Assembly (NCBI RefSeq): GCF_001949145.1
Contig: NW_019091387.1
Span: forward strand, 219,207 to 283,206
DNA: 64,000 bases
DNA from: Acanthaster planci
Lineage: Eukaryota > Echinodermata > Asteroidea > Valvatida > Acanthasteridae
Direction: 5' to 3'
The position numbers and the translations under genes are program-made. Within the stretch, counting starts at the first letter, position 1. Each line of letters opens with the position of its first letter. The notes below the pieces were generated by a model, which ran no database searches, had not been told where the DNA came from, and saw only the letters and a list, made by a program, of their open reading frames with translations. Shown piece by piece: positions 25,601 to 40,600 of the stretch.

Positions 25601-28600
25601 ATACGTACTGTTCTTCCATCGGCCGTATAGACAGTACCTAAAAAGACAGCAGCAAACTTGTTTGGAACTGTAATACGTCACAATGATCAAAAGAAATATT
25701 AAAAATTATCCCTGAGACATATTGAACTTTGGGGGGGACTGGTAAAATGTTTAGTGAACTGGCCAAGGTGGGTTCGTCTGGTGAAGATTTGAAGAGGTGC
25801 ACATTCACAATTCATCATATGTACTTACATGTCATTTATAACTGAACTCTACATTGTGCGAACGTGAAGAAACAAGGAGTATATATGAGAAGAAGACTTT
25901 ACATGACTCTTGGCAAAGCAGAAAGGTCTGCGCTGTGTGTTTACAGCATAAAATACATCAAAAACTCAAAGATTAGACTTTGGCCAGTCACTTCTCTTTC
26001 AGTAAGAAGAGATCTTTTGCTCTACATAAAAACGCCAAATCCATCGAAGATCAGTAATTAATTAAATATATTATTTATCCTAACAAAGAAAGGTTTTGGA
26101 AAGTGTGTGAAGGTTTTCTCTATAGTTTTAGGAAAACACAGGATTATTAGAGACATATCATGCTTTCTGTGATGTGTCAAAGAAATTCAAACCACTGAGG
26201 CAAAACTGCCAACCAATTTTTGGCATAGATTCCTTCAAATGCCCTTTGTGAAAGAAGTCTCCCTTTGTATTTAAGACAAAGGCTGGCCCTACCTGATGTT
26301 GTAAGGCATGAGTTTCAGCAAGCTCCACATCTCCTCGGACAGGCAAGCGTTGTTGTCTAGCGTGCTCATGGAAGGCAGCAGGGTCCCTTCGATCAGCGAC
26401 AGCAACTGACGGTAGACCTCCTCCTGAAAAGACAGACATATTCCAGAAAAAAGTCTGTGAATTTGGGAAAGCTACTGTCATTGCTCCTACGGCTACGGGT
26501 CAAAAATCGTTCCACACAGACTGTACCTGTTTCTTTGAGTATGGCCATTTTCACTTGAAACAACAAACTGATCAGTGTCAACAACATTTTTGTCACCATG
26601 AAAACAAAGTACTTGATTGCTGAGCATGCACAGTGCTGCTGGCGAGAAATACAGGACTGAGCCGATACTCTTCTCCAAGTGAGTTTATTAAAAAGAAAGT
26701 AGGACCTATGGCCTAATGTCCAATCTGAACAATGTAAAGACCTAAGTTGGAAAGCTTGCGGTAGCACCATGCAAGGATACGATCTCTTTGTGAGTCTGTA
26801 TGGTTCTGAGTCCCTCACGGTTCTTTTCAGAACCACACAGACTCACAAAGAGATTGTATCCTTCCATGGTGCTACCGCAAGCTTTCTACCTTAGTTGTCT
26901 GTCACCATGAATAGCTTGAAATCCCAAATGTAAAGACCTATTAAGTGGACAATAACACACAGGTTTTTAATTTTTATTTTAATAATACCCTAGACTAACG
27001 TGCATTGCCCTTAGAGGGTAGAGGAATCCAAAAATGTGGTACACTTTCCCATCTGAGCACTTCTGCGAGCCAATATTGCTCTTCCATTGTGTTACCTGTC
27101 TGACAACACATTGATTTATACTTCCCACTGTAACTTTGAAACTGTGCCACNNNNNNNNNNNNNNNNNNNNNNNNNNNNNNNNNNNNNNNNNNNNNNNNNN
27201 NNNNNNNNNNNNNNNNNNNNNNNNNNNNNNNNNNNNNNNNNNNNNNNNNNNNNNNNNNNNNNNNNNNNNNNNNNNNNNNNNNNNNNNNNNNNNNNNNNNN
27301 NNNNNNNNNNNNNNNNNNNNNNNNNNNNNNNNNNNNNNNNNNNNNNNNNNNNNNNNNNNNNNNNNNNNNNNNNNNNNNNNNNNNNNNNNNNNNNNNNNNN
27401 NNNNNNNNNNNNNNNNNNNNNNNNNNNNNNNNNNNNNNNNNNNNNNNNNNNNNNNNNNNNNNNNNNNNNNNNNNNNNNNNNNNNNNNNNNNNNNNNNNNN
27501 NNNNNNNNNNNNNNNNNNNNNNNNNNNNNNNNNNNNNNNNNNNNNNNNNTTGCTCTTCAATTGGGCCAGCAGTTGGGGAAATCTGCAATACACTGACCTA
27601 CTATTCCTTTGGTATCATGCCAATTACTATTCCACTAGCCAATAGTCTGAGCAAACAAAAGTATACTGACCTACTGTTCCTTTGGTACAGTGTCAATACT
27701 ATTCCACTGGGCCAATAGTCTGAGCAAATAGTAATATACTGACCCACTGGTCCCTCTCTGATTCACTGGCGGCTGCTCTCTTGCTCATCAGCGTCTTGCC
27801 CAGTCTGACCAGCTTCCAGAGCAGGGCCGGCTGGGCGCCGGCGTAGGGACCCAGGTAGTTGCACATCCTGAAGGCCGGGCAAAGGTCTAGGATCCGCGCT
27901 GGGACGGCTACCGACTTGCAGCCAGCTGGAGGGGAGAGGACTATGCTCTTCGCTCCCTTGGGCATGCCAAACCTTAAAAACAACAAGAAAAAAAACCAAA
28001 GGAAAAAAAATGCCAGAATATTTACCAAGATATCTCTGTTTTCAAGATGATTTTGAGCAGTACAAATGCACAGCATCAATACAAATTCTGTTAGCTACGG
28101 TCCTACAAACCCACTATTTGAGAGAAATGGAAATTTTGGTATTTCATATTTTCCAATTACAAACCAAATACCTTGTGTTACTTTGAACTGACTCATAGTA
28201 AATTTCCTTCTGGGGAAAACCTTAATGGTTATGAACAGCAAGAGTTACAGAATGAAAGTCAGTGGAGATTGATGTTATCAGTAAAGAGAGTAAAGGAATT
28301 GTCTTTTCGTGTCCAACTACAAGATGCCTAATCACAAATGACATTTCACTCACTGCTTGTACAGGGGATCGATCAGTGCACCGACCAGGTCACAGAGGGC
28401 GTTGGCCACAGGCCGTTTAGCTACGGCACAGTACTGGGGCAGCCTGTCAATCAGCTTCTGGGCGTGGGACCAGTCACCGATCCTCAGCAAGGCTTCAATC
28501 AAGCCCAGTTTCTGGTTATCGGGGGGCTGGTCGGAAAAAAGGGAACAAGAAGATTTACAAACACAAAGCATTACAACTGAATACCTCCCAAGCCCCACTC

Positions 28601-31600
28601 CCCTATTCTGGCCTCGGAGAGTTAATTGATTTCCTTTGCAACTCCTTTAAAAAATGTTGAGTTTTTTCTTTTGAACTCAAAACAGGTTTTGTTGGAGTTG
28701 GGCCTTTCTTTCAATTAGGTATTTAATCAGTCTACAAGGCCCATCTTGCAAGGAAACCTAGGTCAAGAGAAGATCTTACTTGTAATCTTTTGCTTCCTTT
28801 TTGCGTGCGTATCATCTGCCAAGAGAAAACTAATAACATTTTACCTGTCTCTCTTCTGCTTTTATTGAGATTTCATTCCACACGAAGCCCAAGTCTTTTA
28901 CCACAGAAAGCTTGGCAAAGAGTTTTAGTTGGTTTTTCTTTCTGCCCTCCTTGTCTATCCTCACATGATCAATACAACCAAGTCGTACTAACGGAGACCT
29001 ACAAGCCAAACCGATGGCCTGGCATTTCCATCTTTTCCTTGATTCCTTCTTCCTCTGCTGCTTTCCCTTTCCAATGACAAGCATCCAGTAGCAAGTCCTC
29101 TCAGGGAAGCTAACAAGCCATCGGCGAGGGACTGACCTTGTCATCTTTGTTCTCTTTCTTCTCCTTCTCCGCCTCCTCTTCCTCCTTCTCTCTGTCCGAC
29201 AGGAGAACGATGGTCATCTTGCGAGCGAACTGGCGGGCCTCGGTGATGGACTTCTTGTAGCCCTGTATGATGTCTGTGTCGGCCGGCATCAACTAGAGAA
29301 ATGGAACAAATGACCAAATGCCGAGGTTGTCTTCAAGTTACCCGTTCATTGTATGATTTGCACAAGCTTCCAGGAAAAACTGAACAATTTTATGTGCCGA
29401 TGGACTCAAAAGCACAGATCTGACAGTGCTTTCTTGGAGCCACACCTTAACCATCAGGTTCTGTGGGATTTCTCTGTATTTCCCCTTTACAGGATTTAAG
29501 GACTTCTGAAATTTGATGGTTTATGAAATCTGCACTCCAATTCAAAGCCAAGAGTGCGCTTTTACGATTACTCCGCTTCAGGTTTCAGTCACTTTACTTT
29601 AGACAACTTTGTACGGTTTCCAAATTATTCAAACCCTAGATCAGACGGCATCTAAACGCATGACAATCAGAGCTAATAATGTGCGACCCGCTCTGCCAAA
29701 AGGTGTATTAAGTCGTGCAATGCAAAAACGTGAAATAGCCCATTCCATGTGCCGAGAGTGAAAATATTTGGAAAGATTTTGAGGCCAATTGCTTGACCAG
29801 AAAGCCTCTGTTACTAAGGACAACCAAGAGTGTGTCAAATTTAAGTTTAATGTTTGTGTTCGTCAAGTTTAAAGGGCATTATCTCAAAAAGCACGTGTGA
29901 TAAAATGAAATTATATGAACATGCAAATGGCAAACAACTCCAAAACGCAAAATGCCACTGGGATGAATTATATATCAAATGAAAGCTTAGGATGTGGGCA
30001 ATTTGACATATAACTCAAATTCCAAAAAATGTGACATATTACACCTTTTTGCAGAGCCGGTCACAGTTTCACAAATGGCATTCCCCCATATTTGTGACTA
30101 AAATGCACTTACATGTGGATATAGGTTATCCAAGTCAACCAGTTCATGTTGCAGTAACAGGGCAGCTAGTCTATGCAGAGATTCTGGGGTTGTGATGTTC
30201 TCTTCCTGTGGTTGAAGTTTGTATGTTGAGATGCAAACATTCTTTAGGAAGTATTTAAATTTCTTTTTCAAATTACATAAAAGAAAGCATAATGCTACAG
30301 TAGACTGGAATTCACAGTTGAGGCAAGATTTTGATTCCACGAGGCAAAATCAACCAGTTTTTCAGAGCCTTTTATTCAGTGACCGACGGCAATTTTCAGA
30401 TCGTGAGGACAGACAGCACCTGTAGAAGACGGATGGCAGTGAGACAAGAAATCTCGACCACAAAACTCAAGTTATGTCGGCCTTGGCAGAAAGCATGATC
30501 TGCGTTGTGATATCAGCAAAACTGCAATATCTACAAAGAGCTTTGGGCAGGGTCCGTCAGGAAAGTAAGCTCTGAACATCTTGATGCTGTCCTTTCCCAT
30601 ACTTATGACAGATTGGGTAAACACTTCCTAGCATGTGGAAGGAAATCAATATTTCTTTACAGCTTTGAGCTGGAAGTCACACAGATAAATGGGTTATTCT
30701 ATAAATTTGGGATACCGACACATTAAATTTTTCTGTCTGTTACACCTGACCCGTGTAATTTGGCAAGAGATATCAATGAAATTGATTTCAAACTATTTCT
30801 AATTGTTTGGCCGGTAATGTGCATTTCTGTATCAGTTTTCGAATTTCACGAATGTGTTATAAACTAAACTTAATGAGGACAGAATAAAAAATGGACTCCA
30901 AATTTATAGAAGGACCTGAATTTCTTTGCGATTTTCACCTTGTAGAAGTGGAACTTGAAGCCCAGCATGTGGCAGATTGTCAGCGGCTCGCACATGTAGT
31001 TCTGGAGCAGAGGGACAAACAGCTGGTCCATGTGTGGGGTGCATTCAAATGCCTCCATGATAATGTCCAGGACGCGGTTGGGGTCTAGATCAAAGCAACC
31101 TGTAGGGGAGAACAAACAGACGAGAGTGTAATTCTGTGACAGAGATCTTATCATGGGGGAAAATGAGAGACGTATGACTGACACTTAAGCATTCTTCCCA
31201 CGATGCGCTGGGCACTTATGTGAAGATAACATACGGTTGTGCACATTCACATGAAAATTGGTCACTGGTGCTCCGCAAAATTCCATTAAGAACGTCACTG
31301 AATACGACACCAGCTGCCATATTGGATTCTAACCAGCCAGCCAATTATTAGCAGGCTTGGTGATCAGGGGTGAGATACTTGCACAGACGTTAGGTTACGA
31401 GTTTGAATCCCAATATACGCTTGTAAAGATTTTTGTTGCAAAGTAACACTTTCAGCTCAGCAGCTTTTAGCACTCACCTATCAGAGACTTGATACTTTCC
31501 AGCAGTTGCTCGTGGTTGCTTTGGCTGGAGGTCACCTGGGCTAGCTCTGCCCCCAGCTTGCTGTACCCCTCGCTCTCCTCACGTAGAAGGTTGAACTTCT

Positions 31601-34600
31601 GCTGCTTGTAACTGCAAATCAGAAAAACCGGCCCAAGCACAGTCAGGCAATCATTTAGGGTTTCTTGATACGTTTTAGTATCGCACACAGATAGGTATGC
31701 CACCTCCGACTTCAACACAAGGTCTCTGTGCACAAAAGCTCCCTCTTGGGTGAGGAAGAGAGAGGCCGGGCTGATACCTGACTGCCATTGCTGCTGTGTG
31801 CTTTGCAACCACACTAGAACCTTACAGTATTATGTAATTGCTGATGATAATCACTTGTCCACACTCGGTACCATACAATATCAGTCTTTGCGTCTAGAGG
31901 TATACTGCTTATAAGGATTGCAATGTTATGCGAAAAGGAACCTGTCCAGACATAAAAAAAGGTTGAATTCATAAAACAATTTAACTTATGGGGGAAGAAA
32001 TCTGAAACACTAAGGTGGTCTTTGGTGACAGTATGGTTACTTTCATTCACATCTTTGGCTGCTTTCAACTCATCTGTTCACACAGCTGTGAACGTCTACC
32101 CTGAGCGGGACTGAGAGAGGGCGCAATTTTCCAAACAACAGAGGCTCTTTTGTTGGGAAGTGCACTACAGCGGTTCACGAGCAACTATGAAATGCATGTG
32201 CTACGGTCACATCACTACCACCAAAATGAATATCCCCACCGTCATAACTCTTTCCAACCAATGAGTGACAACAGCACACTGTTCCAAATACAAAGCAAAG
32301 GTATTCCTAAAAAGTGACATTGAAGCATGCTTTAGAACCAAACACTAAAAAGCAAGAAATCTTTTGATCCGTTTGCATGCCTGTCAGCTACTGTAAAGCC
32401 ACGCAAGCCTCTTGAGTATTTACTTTTTTTTGAAGGTCTCGTGTACTTACAATAGTTTGGTTTTCAGTCGGACGTATTTCTGTTTGAAGGCATCCTTGGT
32501 GATGACTTTGATTTCGCCCAGGGTTTCATACTCCATGCGTTCCTTCAGAACTGGCCCAGTCACAAAACTCTACAAAAACAAGGAGATGCTGTCAAAATTA
32601 CTAAGAGCTTAAAAAAAGAAGTAGGAGGCTTGCCTTGACACAAATCTAAGGCCGTGTCCGAAACGGGCTTCCAGAGCTACGGCTAGGCCTATTTTCTGCG
32701 TGTCTCCACACATTTCCAATGGAACAAAGACCTAGACCTAGCTCTTGACAAGAGATTCGGCCTAAGTTGCCTCCCCTGGATTCAGACTGCAGGTCTGGTA
32801 ACCATAATACCAAAAAACTTTCCCATTTATCTTTGAGATGTGTCCTGTCCTAAAACCTGGCCCAGGAAGCTGTATGAGCAAAAATATTGGCAACCCACCC
32901 ACTCCTGATGACTTTAGTTTTGGATGCTTGTTCTGCATTAGTTAAAATACATGAAATATCGATAGAAACTCCTTTAAGCCAGAGCATCTTGGTTGATTTC
33001 AATATACAAAAATAACCCTTTTTGGTACTGGCTAATCCATATGCCAGTATATTTCACAATCAGAGATCTGTTGTTGGTTCACTGACACAAAAACCAGCCT
33101 GATGGATGAACCAAACCAACACAGAGATCCCTTATCAAGATCCATAACAGTGTGAAACATGCAGGCCTCCGTACGGAGGTAATGTCTATGCCACTACGTG
33201 GGAGCTTGCTGAAGTTTTTTTTTCAACTTACGACACATTTTCTCAGTAGCTCCACAAAGTTCTCCCGCTCTGATTTAGCCCCCGTTTCGGTCTCTGGTTT
33301 GCATTCCTGACTTGTTGTCTCAATATCTGGAAGAGCAAACAAAAGGAAGTGCCGCTGGCGCATTGCCCAATATACCAAAGGGTCATGGTGGTGTTTTTTG
33401 GTACAGAAGGATTTGATGCTTCACACCATGAAGCATGCATTTTTCAAAACAGCGGGCAGCTTTCTGGAAATAAAGACACATTTTTTTCAGAGGCACGGCG
33501 TAGTTACACTACACAACTTTGCATCAATCAATGCTCAAAAAAACTGCACAATAACTGTTTTGTTTTTATCCTATCCCCTCTGTTTGACCCTCTGTGTCTT
33601 GTCTTTTAACCTGAAGTCGGGATATATCTATGGCGTCCTAGAAAGTGCTGAGTAAAAACTTACCTACAATACTGAAGATGTCAGCTAACAGAGAGCTCAC
33701 ACCGGCATGCATGTGCTATGCAAACAAACCAGAACGTTTCAATTCATTTTAATCACTAATACCTGAATGTTGATACGTAGCAGAAAATGAAAGTGAAGAA
33801 ATAGCCGAGGCCATTTGTATTTTGGTCTGAAATGATCAAAGTAAATAAAAAAAAATTTTCTCTTTCATTTTGATCATGCTTGCCATTTCAAAATGGCGGA
33901 AAACAAAACCAAACAGCCAAGCCCCTTGGCAATTTCTCCTGAAATGATCACAGCAACTTGTTAAAAAATACATATATGTTTGTCTCATCAAAACAGCATT
34001 TACAACTCTCAGAAACCAACTCACTGATCTTTTTAGATTTACAATTAAATAAAGCCATGATGCCAATTTTGGGCTTAATCTCCAAGTCACACTTCATGCA
34101 GCTGTTGAGCTTTGCATTCCAAGAGGAATGAACATTAGGAGGAGGCCATTTACCGCCTGCCAATGCCCTCTGCTGGGCACTGACTTATTACTAGGGAAAA
34201 ATTACCCCAGTGCACTCCTGAAAAACAAAAAGTTGAACAGTATTCCAATATCTCAGTTCATTAAGGCTTTTGGCCCTTGCTTCGGATACCATCATGACCT
34301 CAGCTAACCCCTCACGCTTTGTCAAACAACTGAGCTACTGACAACTCAGCCACCCCGAATCATGGACTTGCCACTGAGGCAGCATTTGGAGTCGACTTAC
34401 CGCGACATCACTGAGGGCCACCGCTGCCACCTCTGGCTTGATGGTGCCCTGCAGACACTGCCGGATGAAGCCGTACAGGGCATCGCGCAGTCCTGCCATC
34501 AAGCAACAAGGCAGTGCTGTCAATCATGCATTCTTTTCAACAGGGACAGCCTTCACGGCCCATGGCCAACATACACCACGAGACTAAAAACACGAGACCC

Positions 34601-37600
34601 ACTGTCATGGGCAGTGTACGGCGAAGGGGGAGAGGGAGGGGTGAGGAAGAGAGACCATCCCCTGCACTTTTGACTAGGAGCTTGTCAATGTCCCTGTCCA
34701 TGAATTCTTTAGTTATCTTAATCTTCCTGGTACATTTCTTGTCATGTAAGAGCTGCAGCATATTGCTCATCCGTCACCAATCGAATAACACCACTGTTTA
34801 ACACCAAGTTCTCCTTGAAGCAAGGAAATTCTTTAGATCCAATCCTATGCTCTTCATCGTTTTCATACCTCATAATACATGTACAAGGTTCATGTTAGAG
34901 CAGGTACATGTAATCTGTAAAGTCCGAAGGACCTCTTAACGAGGTTCAAAGGCATTTCAATTTACAGTTTACGCCTTGGACCAAAACTGAATTTAATCCC
35001 AACTAAACCAATCTATTGTCATGTGAAGCCCCGCCTGACCTACACACTTGCAAATACCTTCACCAATCTGGCAATCCCTCTCAAATGATGATGCATGTGT
35101 GCTATTGCGACGGTATAGACCCCTTCGGAGGGTATCCAAAACTGACATCGTCAGAAAAAAGGCTTTCGCCCACACTTCCAATAACTGGCACTCTGATTAA
35201 ACAGCAAGATTCTGAAGACACAAGTTGTTTTTCTGTTCAACCTTTGCAGAGGCGAGGAGGGTTTCATTTTTTCTCTTTTCTTTTGGTGTTTTTTAAAGTT
35301 TGTATACTCTTGTGGGGATGAAGCCAATAACAAGCAAACCAGAACTTTTTTTTAACCACCCTTCCAATACTTAGTTTTTTTCTTGGTAACATTGATCCCA
35401 ACCCGTATCCACCAATCCACTTGTACTCCACTTCAGAGACTTTGTCTTGTCATTGGGACATAGGCATTGCAAGTAGTGGGGGTTTTTTTTTTGGGGGGGG
35501 AAGGGAAAATGTCAATGAGATTAAAATTTTTGCAAGGTGGAGGTGTGATTGGCAAGGCTTGGGGTGACACTATGTAGGAACAATCTCTTTTGAAACAATC
35601 TCTTTTGAAACAATCTCTTTTGAGAGGAAGCATTCCTCTGGTGGGGGGGGGGGTTGTCTGGTCTAAATTCCACTTTTCCTACATGTTTTCAGCGCAAGCC
35701 TAATCAAAGCACATATCCCATCGGCAGTAGAGGGGTCTTAGGATGCGTCCCCTATGAAACCTGAAACCACCACTTCTGGGGTACACTGAATGAGTAACAC
35801 TGACCACCGACAAAATTATTGTATTTCTACATACATTTACATATATGAATACAATATCAACTCCCCCCTCCCTTTTGCATTTCTCTTTTCCCCTCCCCTT
35901 AACAGGACCCCTGCTTCTAGACTTCAATTTCTTTTAAAAGAGCAAGCAATGTGACAGCTTTATTCTGAAAGATCGGTGCGAGTGAGGTCATTTACCTTGC
36001 GTGTTTGCCGACAGGACGCCATCGTTGGTAGCTGCTGCCACATGGGCACGGCACTGCTTCAGGCTACAAGTCAAACACACAAGAAAAGTATACATTTCAA
36101 GGTTGACAGAAACGGCACTCTCGGATGGAATGAATGCAGAGCTTTGGATCGTTACAAACAAAATTTGACATCTCATCCTTCACAGTCAATAGACAATGGC
36201 AATTTCAAATTACAATTTCACTTCAGCTACTCCATATTAGCACCCCCTCTCAAAAATAACGACATACAATAAACAGCAAGCAAAAAATGTGTAACTATAA
36301 AAGAAAAGCAACACTACATTTTGGCATTTTCTCTTTGCTTTTGACCAGCGAAGAAATAATTCAAACCACACAAAGTGCAATGAAGAAACTAAATTTTAAA
36401 ACAGCTCTCTGAGCAAAATTCTTAAATAAAAGCAATTATCTACATGGTCTACAAGAATAAATTTCAGTCCGCACAAAGATTGTTTCAAAAAGTATTTATT
36501 GCAGCAATGTTTATTAGTTATCTTTAACAATTACCTCTTAGGATTTTTATCCATAATAAATACTATTAAATACAATAATACAAGAACAATAAATGCAGCT
36601 TAGCATGGCAAATAAATTTAAAATAACCACTGTGAGAGCTAAAACTAGACTCACAAACACCAAACACTGTATATTTAAAATCTGTCAGGAATTTCAATGC
36701 ACAAACAAATCCATGTGTGGTAAAGTATTTAAATTAAACATGACAATGTGAGAATGACTGATTTTACTGCTATATTGTTCGTTTTTTAACCCTAACCGCC
36801 AAGCATATTGTTTGGCTTACACTACACAGTACTACAAAATACTAAGTAATAGTCTGAGCCTGAAGGACCTAGCACTACAGATTACTACTTCTGGCTAGGT
36901 TACTTCCATTGTTACTTGTACAGAGAACAATAAAGCCATGCATTCATAGTGCCAGAGCACTGTATGGTACAATGTCTTATCTATTGTATCTTATGGCTTC
37001 ACAGAACAATAAAGTCATGTCCTCTTACAAGCGACAGAGCTCAGTACTACATTTTACTACAAGTAGTAATTTGTAGTTTTATGTAGGGTTAGGGTTAAAG
37101 GAAGGAAAAAATTCTGGCTGAAATGTAGGATTTTTTTTTTCATATGACCTGCAAGTTTATCAGACAAGAGCCGAGTCTGTTGGGCAATACTCATGCATAC
37201 TGGAGAAAAGGCAAAAACAAACAAACGCCGTCATACAAATGGTACCCACAGAAGAAACAATAAAAACAAACCAAACAGAGATCTCGCAATTCCACTGTCT
37301 GTCCTGATTTTCGGCTGATTTTACACAGGACAGCACTGCCTGTCAATATTTCAATTTAATCTACATAGCATTCGTAAAACCTCACTAATTAATCGCATCT
37401 TGGAAAATTTGATTTAAGTAATTTTAAATAATCGTCGCCATGTTTTATCGTAGGAACTACAGAATTTGTTTTCATGGTTCTCAAATGAAGAACTTTGTTC
37501 AGTAAATCTCTATGTAACCATAGCCAAGGTGCTGAGTAAATAATTGGAACTGTGCGACAGCTTAATATTTACCAAATGTAACCATTCCCATACATGTACT

Positions 37601-40600
37601 TATTTTGTATGCATAAATTATGTATTACTTTAACCTCCAGGTAGAGTCATGTATTACCCACGCGTGAAAAGTATACATTTTGTGAAGAATTACACAGAAA
37701 CAAATTCAACTGATATTAGACATGCATGCCAGCTATTCAAATTTGTTAAAGGCAGTTCAATAACAAGATAAATATTTGCAATTGATATACCAGATCAAAT
37801 TCACATCTGCCTTAACTAAACAAGATACAATGTACATGTAAATCTGTAACACGGACAACCCCCCCACAAAGAGCCGCTAAAATGAATTAGCGTATTGAGT
37901 TTTGTTCCTATTGCATCTTATCCTACTACCCCTACAGCAAAAAAACAAAATCACTTGTAATAAACAGCGGAATTTGATGTTCTAGTCAACTGGTGTACAG
38001 TGCTTGTGCTGCACTGTACATATAAAGTACAAAATTTCAGCAAACACAAAGTTCACGTACATGTAATATTGCGCATTACACGGTCCTCCCATTCAAATAA
38101 TAAAATGGCAGTTGAGGCAAGTGAACATGACTGCAAAACGCAGCCAGAAATGAAACGAAGTACCTGCAGAGGCCAATAACAGCCAGCACTTGCAACTTTT
38201 GAAAACTTATCAAAAGTACAGCGTACATGAAAAGGCACAAAGCTTACAGCTGAGGTAAATTGTTTTATAAGATCTACTTGAAAGAAAAAGAAAATGAATG
38301 AAATCAAAATAAAACCAACTGCAGAAATTGAGGGAATTCTAAATGTATGTACAAAAGGAAAACACGATTTCTTGTACTTATCTGATTTACAGAAATTAAG
38401 ATGCCTCCTTGTGCAAGTTGGACAAAGATCAATTCAACAGGATGAAAAAAACAACTACATGCACCGTCATTAACAATGCAATGAAACTGAATAAATAAAC
38501 ATTGACAAACATCCTTCTGTTCTTACATTTTGGGTTCAAATTAAAAAAAAATCAAACCACATATTCAACTGACCATAAAAACGCATCATATGCATAAATC
38601 AAAGATTCATAGGCACAGAATTTCCCCTGTACAGAAGCCTTACTAGCCAACTTTTACGCCATCACTTGCTTAACCTTTGATTTAGGTAAAACGCATTCCT
38701 GTGCAATTGACACGACTTTAAGCTACTGTTTCACTGATAACCTTAACGGGACTGCGTCTTCTGATTTAATATGATTTTACCCACACCCAAGGGAATTGGG
38801 GTTGAACTACTTTTCATCTGTCTACATGTATGTATTTTGACTAAAATTACTAAATCAACAAACAACACATTCAAAGCTCCTCCATGCTATGAACTACATT
38901 GCACGGGGGAAAAATCTTTTTAAACATTTTTACTCTTGGAAAACATTATTTCCATGAGGAATACAGGCAGGGTTACTGCCCTTTCCAAGCATGCTGAGAA
39001 CTTCAAGAAATACAAGTGTAAGGCTTGTTATCAATACGTTAGTTATTGTTCAAGTTATTGTTCGAACGAGTTAAAAACTGCTCTGTATTCTGCAACGAGG
39101 GTTATTCACTGAGTTCACTAAGACAGTCGTATCTGGCCGTTCAATCAGCATTGTCAACCAAATAACAAAAACAAAGTCAACACATTAGAGTCCAGTCACA
39201 GGATTTCCTCTGCAAAACTTCCAGCCCCCTCCTTTCCTTCAGTGAACTCAAATACGGGCATTTCACAACAGTGCACCTCCAAGAGTTTGCAACGCGTTGA
39301 TCACCGATTGCTTGTTTGCAAACTCTTGGAGGTGCACTATTGCGAACCATCCGTATTGATTGAAATTGACGAGAAATACCTTTGATGATCAAAGGTCAAT
39401 TTCGTTTTGACTCATAAATTGCCAACGTGCCGGGGTCCAATTACATTTTACTGACCATGTTATCGTAACATGCATTTATAATGCATGCAATTCCCTCACT
39501 GTAAATGAGACTGAATCTTTTGGAGATTTCATCAAAAACGAAATGTGTGATATAATACAGAGCTTCCATTTAACCACACTTTCCTTTGTGAATTGATCTT
39601 TAGGAGATTTAAGCACATCCAAAACCAAAATACAAAAATGCTATCACTACTTATCCCAAGCAGTCCCAAATCCTCCAATTTACTCTGGTTTTAATAGCAC
39701 ACCCCCGGGAGGGTTAGTGTAATCAAACCTGTACAGGAAATTCAGGGTGATATGAGGAATTTGAGTTAGAACTGTACCACTTAAATGTCAACCTACATTC
39801 CAAAACCAGGGTGAAGAATTAACCACTGCCTGGAAGATGACGCCAATATACACATAAACACTGCCAATTCACTTGTACATGTATGTTTACTGCTATAAAC
39901 TACATGTACCAAAGCTTTCTGCAAATGGAATTTGCACCATGGATCACTTTGACGTATGATAATTACCGTCGGAAACGGTAGGTCCCTAGGAATTTTTTAA
40001 CGTTAAAATTACTGACTTTAGTCTGGTTACAGGATAGAACACATACATGTAGGTTAAAAATAGTAATTACAGAACTGCAATTGCAACTTCAAAACAAGTG
40101 CATCAGTGCAGTGCAAAAACTTGCTTAGTTGTACATGTTCAACATTTCAATATCACTGCCAGAAAATTTTAAACAACCTGTTCCGAGTTTGGAAAGTTTC
40201 TAAAAAATGACCGGGTAAAATTATGTATTTCACAATACTGACTTTTGTATCGAGTAATCATAAATTTGTTTTTCTAGTCTTCTGGCCACATGGATCCAAA
40301 TTTATGATGACTTTTACAAAAATTAGACACTAGTACACAAGGATTTCAACATTTGCTATCTAAACTTTTCTCAACACTACACAGACGAACACAAGAGTTT
40401 AGGGAAAGGGAGAGTAGCTCCATCTGAAGGTAAAGTGAATGTCACTTTGGTCCAAGATGATTCCAACACAGCATGTGGGTGTTTAGTGCGACTTTTAAGC
40501 TATTCAACATATCCAGACTGTTTGCTCAACGACAGATCACATTGAGGTGCGTCTTGGAGGATGGTACAATTACATGTAAATCTCGTCCAAGCAGGAAGGA

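Noticed and set aside
27087-27150. Possible missing THOC2 exon in or near the second gap
   Set aside because: Exons 12 and 13 join in phase and align continuously with the human protein, so no exon is needed.
26979-27645. Long frames spanning 27151-27549
   Set aside because: They consist of N bases.
32650-32670. GGCCGTGTCCGAAACGGG as a MITE end
   Set aside because: It resembles known MITE ends, but no matching inverted end was found downstream.
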